A DNA stretch of 64,000 bases from Promethearchaeia archaeon (GCA_029856145.1 JAHQWK010000019.1:18271-82270), one strand, 5' to 3'. Positions 9,914 through 19,156 are shown, counted from the stretch's first letter. Numbers and translations are program-made. Notes: generated by a model not told the origin, from the letters alone.

Positions 9914-11464
9914 ATGAATTTCAAAAATGAAATCATCAAAGAATTAAATCAGATACTAAAAAAAGGTCAAGTGTTAACAGATTTAGAAGACCTTTATGTG
10001 TATTCTTTTGAAAAAATCTTTTTGGATCAGCTTAACATAAAACCTGATATTGTGGTTAGAGTTTCCTCTTTGGTCGAAGAGAATGAGCTAAAAAAATTAG
10101 CCAAAAAAGAGGATTTCATCTTAATTGAGAGGGGAAAAAGCATTGTACCAATTTTAAACAAATCTTCAAAACCTATAGTTTTATTAGATAATGTGGAAAT
10201 TCCTAAACTCGAAAGTTGCCTTGATGAAACGAATCAAAAAGATGATTTAATCACAAGTTTAAACAAATTCCCTATAAGTGGGTATGGAACTTATAGAAAT
10301 CTTGCTTCAGCGGTCCAGAATTTACTTATAGGAAAAACATTAAATAAATGTCAAAAATGTACGACGTGTAGTGGTTATTGCACAGTAAGTCCTTCTTTTA
10401 ATGGAGTTGAGACGTTGTCATCGAAAGGAAGAATGCTTATTACTAAGGGTATTATGAAAGGCGATTTAACTTTTTCAGAGAAGATTGTTGATATTTTATA
10501 TAACTGTACAGAATGTGGTCTTTGTTTTGCCCAATGTTTTCAAGATCTAGAGTTTCACGAGGCAATACTTTATTTAAGACATAAAATAGCCGAAAATAAT
10601 TTGGTCCCACAAATTTTTCATACAGCAGCCAGTAACATTTTTGAACATGGAGATCCTAGTGCTATACCAGTTAACCGTCGACTTTCAAGGGTAAAAAATT
10701 ATTCCAAATTGAATTTGCCAGAAAAAGCAGAAAACCTTTGTTGGTTAGGGTGTACAGTTGCAACTCGAACTCCAAAAACAGCTGAATCATTTATCAATAT
10801 TTTAAACCATGTTGACATTGATTTCACGATGCTAGGAGAAGAAGAGGGATGCTGTGGTTATGTTTTAATTTCATCAGGGTTATGGGAAGAAGCAAAAAAA
10901 GTTGCGAAGAGAGTTATTGAAAGAGTTGAAAAAACCAAGGCTAAATCTTTAATAACATCTTGTTCTGGTTGTTATTACACTTTCACAAGACTCTATCCTG
11001 AAATTCTAGATGTTCAAATGCCGTGTGAGATCCTCCATACGTCTCAATTTTTTGAGAAAATGATAAAAAATGAAAAAATTAAGCTTAAACCTTTAGACAT
11101 AAGTGTTACTTATCATGATCCTTGTTCACTTGGAAGGCATAGTAATGTCTACGATGCACCACGTAATATATTGAAAGCAATTCCCCGTTTAAAACTTATT
11201 GAAATGTCAATGAATAGAAATTGCGCGAGATGTTGTGGAGGTGGGGGGGGATTATGGTCGTTTAATAACAAGGTTAGTTTAGAATCAACAAAAACAAGAC
11301 TTAAGGAAGATTTAGCTCCTACAAATGTTAATATTTTAACGACTGCTTGTCCTCAATGTCAATTAAACTTCCGGTTTGCTTCTCGTACTAAAGCTCTTGC
11401 TAATAAATCATTAAAAATCTATGATATTACAGAATTATTTGAATTAGCAATGAATTTTGAATGA
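9914..11464 (+). CDS. HdrD/GlpC-type Fe-S oxidoreductase with truncated FAD-oxidase N-terminus
   Basis: A 516-residue iron-sulfur protein. Residues about 140-200 hold two [4Fe-4S] ferredoxin motifs (CQKCTTCSGYC and CTECGLCFAQC). Residues about 275-515 hold two CCG domains of the kind that bind the unusual cluster of HdrB/HdrD (EEGCCGY with TSCSGCYY; RCCGGGGG with TACPQCQ). The first 80 residues instead resemble the start of a GlcD-type FAD-binding oxidase (VLTDLEDLYVYSFEKIF and KPDIVVRVSS), but the rest of the flavin domain is missing. This looks like the relic of a GlcD-HdrD fusion. It probably carries electrons between a flavoprotein and an acyl-CoA or thiol redox partner. Confidence 0.85.
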   Translation: MNFKNEIIKELNQILKKGQVLTDLEDLYVYSFEKIFLDQLNIKPDIVVRVSSLVEENELKKLAKKEDFILIERGKSIVPILNKSSKPIVLLDNVEIPKLESCLDETNQKDDLITSLNKFPISGYGTYRNLASAVQNLLIGKTLNKCQKCTTCSGYCTVSPSFNGVETLSSKGRMLITKGIMKGDLTFSEKIVDILYNCTECGLCFAQCFQDLEFHEAILYLRHKIAENNLVPQIFHTAASNIFEHGDPSAIPVNRRLSRVKNYSKLNLPEKAENLCWLGCTVATRTPKTAESFINILNHVDIDFTMLGEEEGCCGYVLISSGLWEEAKKVAKRVIERVEKTKAKSLITSCSGCYYTFTRLYPEILDVQMPCEILHTSQFFEKMIKNEKIKLKPLDISVTYHDPCSLGRHSNVYDAPRNILKAIPRLKLIEMSMNRNCARCCGGGGGLWSFNNKVSLESTKTRLKEDLAPTNVNILTTACPQCQLNFRFASRTKALANKSLKIYDITELFELAMNFE

Positions 11465-11471
11465 TTTGATC

Positions 11472-11627
11472 TTATTTTGCCAAACCTCGAACCTTTGGTT
11501 GGCCTGGCCATGGCCAAGAAATTCTATATTTGATATTACAGTGAGGACAAGTTGCTTCTTTGGCATTTGGTTGAACTGGAAAACGTTCAAGACAATTCAG
11601 ACATCTACACTTAAGATTTTCACTCAT
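11472..11627 (-). CDS. Small zinc-ribbon protein (51 aa)
   Basis: A 51-residue ORF with ATG at 11627 and TAA at 11472. It carries four to five cysteines in zinc-ribbon spacing (KCRCLNC near the start, CPHC about 17 residues later), followed by a Trp/Pro-rich tail (SWPWPGQPK). A GAAGTGATG ribosome-site-like sequence precedes it. The last codons almost meet the stop of the convergent Fe-S gene at 11464. Function is unknown; such ribbons often bind nucleic acid or act as small metal proteins. The cysteine pattern and compact fit between genes make it likely to be real. Confidence 0.7.
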   Translation of the reverse strand: MSENLKCRCLNCLERFPVQPNAKEATCPHCNIKYRISWPWPGQPKVRGLAK

Positions 11628-11960
11628 ATATTCATCACTTCTTTATATAAAATTTCAAGTAAATCTAATAGTTTTTAAGGCTTTTATAGTAATTAATTTG
11701 TTTTCTTAATTCTTAAATTGTTGTTAAATGGGTTCTATTATATTAATTTAAAGTAAATTACTAATTATTAGTTTTCGTTGAAATATTTAAATCTGATGGA
11801 TAATTTAAATAAAAAGTAAAAATTTTTAATTTTTCAAGTGAATACTAATATTAAAATTGATTCTGAGTTTAATTCTGTAATATATGTGGGTACATATTCC
11901 CATCGCACTGAAAAGAATAGTGATTTACGATAAAACGAAATCAAGAGGTAAGGGTGAAAA
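11628..11960 (+). other. Intergenic region with promoter and leader of the aldehyde oxidoreductase gene
   Basis: About 330 AT-rich bases between the small zinc-ribbon gene and the aldehyde oxidoreductase. It must hold both divergent promoters. A 31-codon open frame beginning GTG at 11839 and ending TAA at 11934 has a good composition but no recognisable similarity and no ribosome site. The segment ends with AGAGGTAAGGGTGA, a purine-rich ribosome site for the downstream gene. Nothing else was recognised. Confidence 0.4.
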
Positions 11961-13853
11961 ATTATAGTTTGGAATAAAGAGATTGCTTATATTGATTTAT
12001 CTACTGGTGAAATAATAAAAAAACAGATTCCAAAATCAATTCGAGAGCAATTTTTAGGGGGTAGAGGTATAAATATGTATCTTCTATACAATCACCTCTC
12101 ACCTGGAACTGATCCTTTAAGCCCTGAAAATATATTACTTATAGGTGCAGGTTTACTTACTGGAATCCCCGCAATGGGGAGCGGAAGATGTGATATCGCG
12201 GCAAAATCACCTATAACTGGTGCTATTGGCGATTCAAATGTAGGAGGATTTTTTGCACCCGAAATGAGAATGGCTGGATTAGATCATTTGGTTATAACAG
12301 GAAAAGCTGAAAAACCGAGCTATCTTTGGATACATGATGGAGATATAGAAATATTAGATGCAAGCCATCTATGGGGAAAGGACACATTTGAAACGCAAAG
12401 CTTAATCCGCTCGGATCACGGAGATGAAGAAATCAAATCTTTAGTAATAGGTAGAGCAGGAGAAAATCTTGTACGTTTTGCTAATATAAGAACTGGGATG
12501 AAAAACTCTGCTGGACGAACTGGTATGGGTTGTGTTATGGGCTCAAAGAATTTAAAGGCAATAGCCGCTCGTGGAACTATGGATATTGAATTTGCTTATC
12601 CAGAGGAATTATTAGCTTATTGTAAAGAAATGATCGATATGGTTATGAAGAATCGATATTCTAGAGCCGCATCAAAGTGGGGTACTCTTATTATATATAG
12701 TACTACAAATACTACAGGATTGATTCGAACTAGAAACTTTCAGTTAAATCAGTTGGAGCAAGGTTGGGATATTGAACCTGAAGAAATGGATAAATATACA
12801 GTTGGAATGTCGGGCTGTTATGGATGTCCTGTGAGCTGTCGCCATCGTTATACTTTGAAAGAAGGTTCTTTTGCTCCTATTTTTGCAGAAGGGCCAGAAT
12901 ACACTTCTTTAGGAGCATTTGGTACAATGGTTGATTGTAAAAAAATGGAAACTATTCTTGTGGCAAACCATCTAGTTAACAAGTATGGCTTGGATACATT
13001 AGAAACTGGGGGACTCATCGCTTGGGCAATGGAACTGTATGAGAAGGGAATACTCACTGAAAAAAAGACAGATGGACTAAAACTTGAATGGGGTAATGAA
13101 GAAGTTCTTTATGAGCTAATCCGAAAAATTGCCTATCGTGAAGGTTTTGGGGATGTACTTGCTGATGGATTCAAGATAGCAATCCCTAAGATAGGCGAAG
13201 AATCTAGATATTATGCTATTGAAGTAAAAGGTATGAGTAATTTACATTCAGATGAACGTCCTACGCCTAGCTTGGCATTGGGTATTACCACATCAACGAG
13301 AGGTGCTGATCATTTGAGAGGGCGTCCAGCTATAGATCTGTATGGATTACCAGAAGATTATCTAGAGGAGATATATGGAGGAAAAATATCTTCAGATTAT
13401 CGATCTTATGAAGGAAAGAGTCGCATGGTATGGTGGCAAGAACTCTTGTATGCAGTTACAGATTCAATTGGTACATGCAAGTTTCAAACAGTTTTTTTAG
13501 CTGTTCATGCTCCAAAATGGGAGGAGTACTCAAAACTAATCTATTTAGTTTCAGGGATGCAGTATTCACGCTCTCAACTCATGGATATTGGTGAAAGAAT
13601 TTACACTCTTGAAAGAATGTTCAATAATAGAGAAGGTTTTTCAAGAAAAGATGATACTCTACCAGAAAGATACTTCGAAGAACCAACTCCTATAGGATTA
13701 CCACGAGTGAAAGGACTAAAAATCGATAGAGAAAAATTTGAAAAAATGCTCGATGAACATTATAACCTTCATGGTTGGGATAATAAAGGAGTTCCTACTG
13801 AAAAAACTCTCCGAAGACTAGGGATTGAAAAAGAACCAACTCATATTATTTAA
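11961..13853 (+). CDS. Tungsten-containing aldehyde:ferredoxin oxidoreductase
   Basis: Member of the AOR family, which oxidises aldehydes to acids with tungstopterin and one [4Fe-4S] cluster and reduces ferredoxin. Conserved parts are FLGGRGIN near residue 33-40, RTGMGCVMGSKNLKAI, the cluster motif GCYGCPVSC and a later Cys in IGTCKF. Homology runs upstream of the first ATG (12075) to YIDLSTGE and the conserved Trp, so that ATG would cut off a beta strand. No ATG, GTG or TTG lies in frame between the TGA at 11955 and 12075. Initiation at ATT 11961 or ATA 11964, just after GGTGA, gives the usual M-x-x-W length. The alternative is GTG at 11954 with one extra A in the A5 tract at 11957-11961. 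A ferredoxin-like partner follows. Confidence 0.88.
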   Translation: MIVWNKEIAYIDLSTGEIIKKQIPKSIREQFLGGRGINMYLLYNHLSPGTDPLSPENILLIGAGLLTGIPAMGSGRCDIAAKSPITGAIGDSNVGGFFAPEMRMAGLDHLVITGKAEKPSYLWIHDGDIEILDASHLWGKDTFETQSLIRSDHGDEEIKSLVIGRAGENLVRFANIRTGMKNSAGRTGMGCVMGSKNLKAIAARGTMDIEFAYPEELLAYCKEMIDMVMKNRYSRAASKWGTLIIYSTTNTTGLIRTRNFQLNQLEQGWDIEPEEMDKYTVGMSGCYGCPVSCRHRYTLKEGSFAPIFAEGPEYTSLGAFGTMVDCKKMETILVANHLVNKYGLDTLETGGLIAWAMELYEKGILTEKKTDGLKLEWGNEEVLYELIRKIAYREGFGDVLADGFKIAIPKIGEESRYYAIEVKGMSNLHSDERPTPSLALGITTSTRGADHLRGRPAIDLYGLPEDYLEEIYGGKISSDYRSYEGKSRMVWWQELLYAVTDSIGTCKFQTVFLAVHAPKWEEYSKLIYLVSGMQYSRSQLMDIGERIYTLERMFNNREGFSRKDDTLPERYFEEPTPIGLPRVKGLKIDREKFEKMLDEHYNLHGWDNKGVPTEKTLRRLGIEKEPTHII

Positions 13854-13869
13854 AATTGAGGGATATCAA

Positions 13870-14358
13870 ATGCAAAAAATATTATTTGTCGATCCGGAAA
13901 AATGTACTGGATGTAGGCTATGTGAAAATGCATGTTCTCTCTTTCATGAAAAAGTTAGTAATCCCTCTCGAGCAAGAATTCATATTGTAAAATGGGAAAA
14001 TGCTGGTTTATATGTGCCAATGATTTGTCAGCAATGTGAAACACCTATTTGCGAAATTGTGTGTCCTATGGGAGCTATAAGTAGAAATGAAAAGACAGGG
14101 GCAGTGATTATCAATGAAGATTTATGTGTAGGATGTAACCTTTGCGTAACTTTTTGTCCACTTGGTGGAGTAGGAATTAATAAGAATAGAAAGATTATAA
14201 AATGCGATCTTTGTGAGGGTGACCCTATATGCGTAAAATTTTGCCAACCTGGTGCCCTTCAATTTATAGATGCTAATACTATTAATCTAAAAAAAAGAAG
14301 AATTGCAGCAGAAAAATTATCAGAATTAATGAAAAAATTGTTAGATGTATCAATATAA
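13870..14358 (+). CDS. Four-cluster ferredoxin-type electron-transfer subunit
   Basis: A 162-residue protein of the DmsB/HycB/AOR-partner type with four [4Fe-4S] motifs: CTGCRLCENAC, CQQCETPICEIVC, CVGCNLCVTFC and CDLCEGDPICVKFC. The ATG at 13870 follows a TGAGGGA ribosome site and lies 17 bases after the oxidoreductase stop; an earlier in-frame ATG at 13825 lies inside that gene and is unlikely. Co-transcription with the tungsten enzyme is clear from spacing. It probably takes electrons from aldehyde oxidation and passes them to soluble ferredoxin or another acceptor. Confidence 0.9.
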   Translation: MQKILFVDPEKCTGCRLCENACSLFHEKVSNPSRARIHIVKWENAGLYVPMICQQCETPICEIVCPMGAISRNEKTGAVIINEDLCVGCNLCVTFCPLGGVGINKNRKIIKCDLCEGDPICVKFCQPGALQFIDANTINLKKRRIAAEKLSELMKKLLDVSI

Positions 14359-14391
14359 AGATTTTTTATGAATATTTAAAGAGGATTCAAT

Positions 14392-15339
14392 ATGCAGGAA
14401 AAATTTAAAATTGGAATAATTGGTATTGGACCAACTGGGGGGATTTTAGCAGCACAACTTGTTAAAGCAGGACACAACGTGGTTCTTGTTGATATCAATA
14501 AAAGCCATATGGATAAGATAAAAAAGAATGGATTAACTTTAACGAACCTCAATGATTTCAATGTGAAATTCCCAAAAGAAAACATATGCTATTCGATAGA
14601 TGAGCTGGAAAATAAAGAACTAGATACTTTATTCATCGCTGTAAAAGCATCTCATCTTGAGGAGATTTTACCACAAATAAAAAAAATAATGGAACCCAAC
14701 ACAACCATAATTAGCTTACAGAACGGTTTTGATACTGAGGAACTTATTGCAGAGTATGTAGGAGAAGAAAATACGATTCGTATTGTTGTTAACTATGCTG
14801 GAAATATTTTAGAGGATGGAGTCATAAGGATGTCATTTTTTAATCCACCAAACTACTTAGGTGTATTAGTTACTGAAGCTGAAGACAAAGCCAAAAAACT
14901 AGCAGAAATCATCAATTCAGCAGGATTAGAAACTGTATATACTCCAGATATCAAAAAATATGAATGGACAAAATGTATACTTAACACAATAAGCCCTGTT
15001 TGCGTTGTCACCCGTACGACTATGAAGCAAACAATGGGATTTGAAGACACAAGAAAGATTTGCCGAGAAATATTACGCGAAGGAATTGAAGTTGCACGTG
15101 CGCGAGGTCTTAATTTTGAACCAGATTTTTTAGATAAATGTATGAGCTACTTGGATAAAGCAGGACACCATAGAGTTTCAATGGAAGCTGATATTAATGC
15201 TGGAAATCCATCAGAAATAGGATATCTTAATGGAAAAATAGTAGAATATGGAGAACTCGAAGGAATACCGACACTTTATAACAAAATATTCGTTTCGTTA
15301 ATTAAAGGATGCGAATTACCTCCTGTAAATCGTGATTAA
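14392..15339 (+). CDS. Ketopantoate reductase (PanE/ApbA) family protein
   Basis: A 315-residue NAD(P)-dependent 2-oxoacid reductase fold. The N-terminal Rossmann motif is GIIGIGPTGGILAAQL. The family's SLQNGFDTEE and the C-terminal helix bundle with the catalytic Lys region KYEWTKCILNTISPVC are present. It follows the ferredoxin gene by 33 bases with an AAAGAGGA ribosome site, so it is likely in the same operon. True pantoate synthesis is possible, but many archaeal members of this family reduce other 2-oxo acids. Next to a 2-hydroxyacyl-CoA dehydratase activator, formation of a 2-hydroxy acid that is then activated and dehydrated is an attractive inference. Confidence 0.85.
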   Translation: MQEKFKIGIIGIGPTGGILAAQLVKAGHNVVLVDINKSHMDKIKKNGLTLTNLNDFNVKFPKENICYSIDELENKELDTLFIAVKASHLEEILPQIKKIMEPNTTIISLQNGFDTEELIAEYVGEENTIRIVVNYAGNILEDGVIRMSFFNPPNYLGVLVTEAEDKAKKLAEIINSAGLETVYTPDIKKYEWTKCILNTISPVCVVTRTTMKQTMGFEDTRKICREILREGIEVARARGLNFEPDFLDKCMSYLDKAGHHRVSMEADINAGNPSEIGYLNGKIVEYGELEGIPTLYNKIFVSLIKGCELPPVNRD

Positions 15340-15362
15340 ATAAATTCGATTAATGCTAAACT

Positions 15363-16151
15363 ATGAGCAATGAAATATACTTTGTTGGTATTGATGTTGG
15401 AACTAGCTATGTAAAATCAGTTCTTATCAATAATACAAAAGAAATTCTAAGTTCTTTTTTTAAACGTACTGGTACTTCCATTGAGAATTCCAGTAAAACT
15501 GCTTTTCAAAAAGTTATTTCAGATGGAACTCTATCCGAAACTACTATATCATCTATTATGGCAACAGGATATGGAAAAAATAAAGTTTCCTTTGCTAATA
15601 ATTATAAAACTGAAATAAGTTGTCATGCAAAAGGAGCATATCACTATTTTCCTAAAAAAATTACAGTTATTGATATAGGAGGCCAGGATACTAAAGTTAT
15701 TAAACTTGATGAGAAAGGAAAAATAGTAAGGTTTAAAATGAATAGAAAGTGTGCTGCTGGAACAGGCGCATTTATAGAGGAGATAGCTTATCGTCTTGAT
15801 ATTCCCTTAAAAGACTTAAATAATTTGGCTGCTAAATCTACTTTAAATGTTCCTCTTGCTAGCTTTTGTACTGTTTTTGCGAAAACAGAAATTCTTACTC
15901 GTATTAAAGACGGAGAAAAAGTAGAAGATATGATAAAGAGTGCGTTTGGCTCTGTTATAAAGAGAATAATTGAAATGACTGAGATTGAAGGTACAGTTGT
16001 TCTTACCGGTGGAGTGATAGCTCATAATAATATCGTGGGGGAAATCTTGAAAACAGAATTAAAAGCAGATATCTTAATTCCACCTCACCCACAATTTATA
16101 GGGGCAATAGGAGCAGCTCTATTTGCGTTGGAAACCTATAATCTAGAGTGA
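15363..16151 (+). CDS. 2-hydroxyacyl-CoA dehydratase activator ATPase (HgdC/BadF-like)
   Basis: A 262-residue ASKHA-fold ATPase of the BadF/BadG/BcrA/HgdC family. These proteins form dimers bridging one [4Fe-4S] cluster and inject a low-potential electron into dehydratases or benzoyl-CoA reductase upon ATP hydrolysis. Visible are the N-terminal phosphate motif GIDVGTSYVKSVL, DIGGQDTKVI, the cluster Cys in NRKCAAGTGAF, the second cluster Cys in ASFCTVFAKTE, and VVLTGGV. Length is standard. It is the only such activator in the window, so it may serve the dehydratase subunits at 7722 and 42027-44507. Confidence 0.93.
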   Translation: MSNEIYFVGIDVGTSYVKSVLINNTKEILSSFFKRTGTSIENSSKTAFQKVISDGTLSETTISSIMATGYGKNKVSFANNYKTEISCHAKGAYHYFPKKITVIDIGGQDTKVIKLDEKGKIVRFKMNRKCAAGTGAFIEEIAYRLDIPLKDLNNLAAKSTLNVPLASFCTVFAKTEILTRIKDGEKVEDMIKSAFGSVIKRIIEMTEIEGTVVLTGGVIAHNNIVGEILKTELKADILIPPHPQFIGAIGAALFALETYNLE

Positions 16152-16200
16152 AAACGATAAATTTTAAAAAAAAGAATAAATTAAGATAGATTTAACCTTT

Positions 16201-16719
16201 TTAACTTATTACTCTACCAAGTTCTTTTCTTGATTTCTTTGTATTCTCATTAGTAATATAGAAACCGATAAAATAAGCGATTAGAGCTAGAAGGAAAAGA
16301 CACAATGCTGATACGTAAAACCAGCGCCCTCTTTCTCCCAAAACCTCTATGATTACCCATTTAAGTAACCAGGTCGCAACCCCACCTACGAGAACAAAAA
16401 CAATATCGAAAAATGCATTGATAAAAGTATCCTTTCTATTTTCATATTTTAGTCCTAGTCTCCACAGAATTGTGTTTTCTATGATTTCCCATATAACACC
16501 TACGATAAGAACTAATAATAAGATGAAAAACCATGGTATAAGAGCTGGACCTATAAATAGTTCCCATAAAGTTATAATTAATGAAAATAATGAAAATGCA
16601 CCAATTCCAAAGGCAATATGACCCCAACTATAATAATCCCATGGAGAACGGCCCACGTAATCTTCTAGAAGGCCTACAAAAGGTAAATAATGTTTATTTT
16701 CTGATTCTGTATCTGACAT
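16201..16719 (-). CDS. Conserved four-helix membrane protein
   Basis: A 172-residue integral membrane protein with four predicted hydrophobic spans (about residues 32-52, 58-80, 103-125, 135-155). A charged motif between spans two and three (GVIWEIIENTILWRLG followed by RKDTFINAFFD) resembles small membrane families such as DUF2585/VanZ-like proteins, but I do not recognise it firmly. The start ATG is at 16719. It is convergent with the activator ATPase gene. Function unknown. Confidence 0.7.
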   Translation of the reverse strand: MSDTESENKHYLPFVGLLEDYVGRSPWDYYSWGHIAFGIGAFSLFSLIITLWELFIGPALIPWFFILLLVLIVGVIWEIIENTILWRLGLKYENRKDTFINAFFDIVFVLVGGVATWLLKWVIIEVLGERGRWFYVSALCLFLLALIAYFIGFYITNENTKKSRKELGRVIS

Positions 16720-17517
16720 ATTTAATCCTTTTTTTTTGATATTTCAAATTAAAGTATGAATAATAAAGAAATAAATAAATTTATAATTAATCCTACAAAT
16801 GTTTCGGTTAATCCTATTATAAGTAAACTAATATTTTTTTTTAAGTAATTTATCTATTTATAATATGATTTAAGAATCTATGAGGGATTTTTAATAAAAA
16901 TTTGAAAGATTGTTGTGTAACCAATAGTGGAGTAAGTTATTAAATTATTTTGTCGGTAGCATTCTAAAATTTAAAACATAAACACTTTTGATTATTTAAA
17001 ATGAACTTCATGCTTATTAAGAACTTAATAAAATGTAAAATTATTTTTATTAGAATGAAGAGGAACAAAAATTTATAAAAAATTTCGGAATACCTTTTTC
17101 AAAAAAATCTGGTTAATGCGTTTTTTAGAGAAGCAAATTTTTTTTTTTCAATTAAAATTATGAGCTCTTTTAACTTTTATTTCTAAAATAAGGATGTAAT
17201 AAAGAAAGCTAATAAAATTAATCTCATAATGTTATCATACCAATTATATTTACAGAAAAATGGAACAGAACGTTCATAAAATTCACGAAACATTTATTAA
17301 TATAGTTGACTAGATACATAATAGAAAAAAATTAATTTTTTTTCTAGTAGTGGAATGTTTAAGCCATATTTATTCCTCCACGAATAATAAAAATTCATTC
17401 CATTACTCTCTTTTTTTTTATAAATAATAAATTACTGAAAGTTTTAGTTTTGTAAATTTAGTCTAATTGACAGTTAACTTAAATTTAAGAAAATTTTCTT
17501 TTAATTAACTATTTAAG
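16720..17517. other. Long AT-rich intergenic region
   Basis: About 800 bases without a convincing gene. The left end holds the promoter of the membrane-protein gene. The middle is very AT-rich with many stops in all frames. A long inverted repeat followed by a T-run lies at 17346-17419 and is listed separately. The right end abuts an etfA relic. The size and lack of coding content are unusual here and fit loss of former genes. Confidence 0.5.
17346..17419 (+). terminator. Inverted repeat with T-run (hairpin, possible terminator or small RNA)
   Basis: Arms AGTAGTGGAATG (17346-17357) and CATTCCATTACT (17396-17407) pair over 12 positions with one G-U pair, enclosing a 38-base loop, and nine T residues follow at 17411-17419. 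The loop contains TTCCTCCAC, which is complementary to a GGAGG ribosome site. No gene ends just upstream on the plus strand, so an RNA element or the remains of one is as likely as a simple terminator. Confidence 0.35.
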
Positions 17518-17679
17518 TTAATCTACAGATTTACTTTTCATAAATTCTTTAATAAGTGTAGGTAGGACTTCATATAAATCACCCACGATTCCATAGTGAG
17601 CGATACTATAAATAGGGGCATTTGGATCTTTATTGATTGCTACAATAATTTCAGAATTTTGCATCCCTACTAAATTATT
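17518..17679 (-). pseudogene. Relic of electron-transfer flavoprotein alpha subunit (etfA C-terminus)
   Basis: Reading from 17679 down to the TAA at 17518 gives about 53 codons matching the end of EtfA. NLVGM (canonical LAGM), [19 protein letters not shown] and [18 protein letters not shown] are the FAD-binding tail of that family. All upstream parts of the roughly 320-residue protein are absent. The fragment overlaps the last bases of the acyl-CoA dehydrogenase gene in another frame. Acyl-CoA dehydrogenase and ETF genes are commonly neighbours, so a deletion that removed most of an ancestral etf locus explains it. An ATG at 17664 could still express a 48-residue peptide. Confidence 0.8.
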
Positions 17680-18832
17680 GAATTCCTTTTCGTAATAGGT
17701 GATTAGCTATTACTAATCTTTGGATTTCTGAGGTTCCCTCATATATCTCCCCCATCTTAGCATCGCGAAAATATCTTTCAACAGGATAAGCTTTCATTAG
17801 CCCATATCCACCATGTATTTGAACTGCATCATGTGCCGCTTGCATTGCTGCTTCAGATGCAACTAACTTTTCCATCGAACTTGTATATCCATATTCTTTT
17901 CCTTGATCACACAAATATGCAGCCTTATAAGTTAACAAACGGCCAGATTCAATAGCACATGCCATATTGGATATCATCCACTGGATTCCTTGAAACCTTC
18001 CTATTGGTTGTCCAAATTGAACTCTTTCATTTGCATATTTAATAGAAGCTTCTAATGCCGCCTGACCTAATCCTACACATTGAGCTGCTATGGAAATTCT
18101 CCCAAAATCCAATGTCTGCATAGCCAATTTAAATCCATCTCCTTGTTTTCCCAAAATATTATCCTCTGGGACACGAACATCTTGAAAAACAAGCTCTGAA
18201 GTATTTGAACCTCGAACTCCCAATTTATCCTCTTTTACACCAACAGAATAACCATGTGTATCAGTGTCAACAATAAAAATAGTTAATTCTTTTCGAGAAC
18301 CTTTTTCTCCTGTTGCAGCAACTACTAATAAAGTTTCTGCTATACCCCCATTTGTAGCAAAAATTTTACTACCATTTAAAATCCATTCATCACCATCTTT
18401 CTCAGCTTTTAATTGCACTCCTGCAGCATCAGAACCCGCATTTGCTTCAGTTAAACAGAAAGCACCAATTTTATTACCTTTTGCAAGGTCAATTAGAAAT
18501 TGTTGTTTTTGATCTTCTGTACCAAACCTATAAAGGGGTTTTGCGACAACAGAACAATGAACTCCCGTTGTAACCGACCATGATGCATCCACTCGTCCAA
18601 TTTCTTCAGTAACAACACAAAAACTTACTGTATCATTATGAAGTCCTGCTCCACCATATTCTTCTGGAATACAAGTCCCAAAGTAATTCATTTCTTTCAT
18701 CTTTTCCATTACTGTCTCGTCTAATTTTTGAATATCATCGCTTTCTTGTGCGACCGGAGCAATATATTTCTCAGCAAATTCTCGTGTAACTTCTTTTAGT
18801 AGCTTTTGCTCATCATTTAAGGCAAAATCCAT
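17675..18832 (-). CDS. Acyl-CoA dehydrogenase
   Basis: A 385-residue FAD enzyme introducing a 2,3-double bond into acyl-CoA, with electrons usually passed to ETF. The short/medium-chain family layout is complete: N-terminal helical domain, [14 protein letters not shown] with the FAD/substrate-contact signature, the central beta domain, and the C-terminal [18 protein letters not shown], whose first Glu (about residue 365) is the expected catalytic base. ATG at 18832 matches the family start [12 protein letters not shown]. It is divergent from the radical SAM gene. Only a relic of etfA lies next to it, so an ETF encoded elsewhere must be its partner. Confidence 0.95.
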   Translation of the reverse strand: MDFALNDEQKLLKEVTREFAEKYIAPVAQESDDIQKLDETVMEKMKEMNYFGTCIPEEYGGAGLHNDTVSFCVVTEEIGRVDASWSVTTGVHCSVVAKPLYRFGTEDQKQQFLIDLAKGNKIGAFCLTEANAGSDAAGVQLKAEKDGDEWILNGSKIFATNGGIAETLLVVAATGEKGSRKELTIFIVDTDTHGYSVGVKEDKLGVRGSNTSELVFQDVRVPEDNILGKQGDGFKLAMQTLDFGRISIAAQCVGLGQAALEASIKYANERVQFGQPIGRFQGIQWMISNMACAIESGRLLTYKAAYLCDQGKEYGYTSSMEKLVASEAAMQAAHDAVQIHGGYGLMKAYPVERYFRDAKMGEIYEGTSEIQRLVIANHLLRKGIQ

Positions 18833-19156
18833 AATAAATCAACAAATTCTTTACTCTTTTATTAAAATCTTACTAATGAAATATTCTATTTTAAAAAACT
18901 AGTTAATAATCATAATTATATTTTATTAAATTTTTAACGCAGTAAGAAAAAGGATAATAGACAGTCAATATTTGCCTTTTAAAAAAAGCATCTTTTATAC
19001 ACAATTTTTATATAGTTTCGAGATCAAATTTTATATTAAATTAGTTAATTAAATAAATAAGTTTTTAAGCAAAATTAAAAACAAAAAAAATATTGTTCAT
19101 TCTAGTTTTTAAAATTGTTTAATTACAAATTATAATATAAAAGGAAAGAAATTTCA
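18833..19156. other. Divergent promoter region
   Basis: About 320 AT-rich bases between the acyl-CoA dehydrogenase (minus) and radical SAM (plus) genes. It should contain both promoters; several TTTATATA- and AATTATAA-like boxes are present but none stands out. The plus-strand gene has the ribosome site AAAGGAAAG just before its ATG. No small gene or structured RNA was recognised. Confidence 0.4.

Noticed and set aside
11839..11934. 31-codon GTG-started ORF before the aldehyde oxidoreductase
   Set aside because: No ribosome site, no recognisable similarity, and short open frames of this size are common in such AT-rich DNA.
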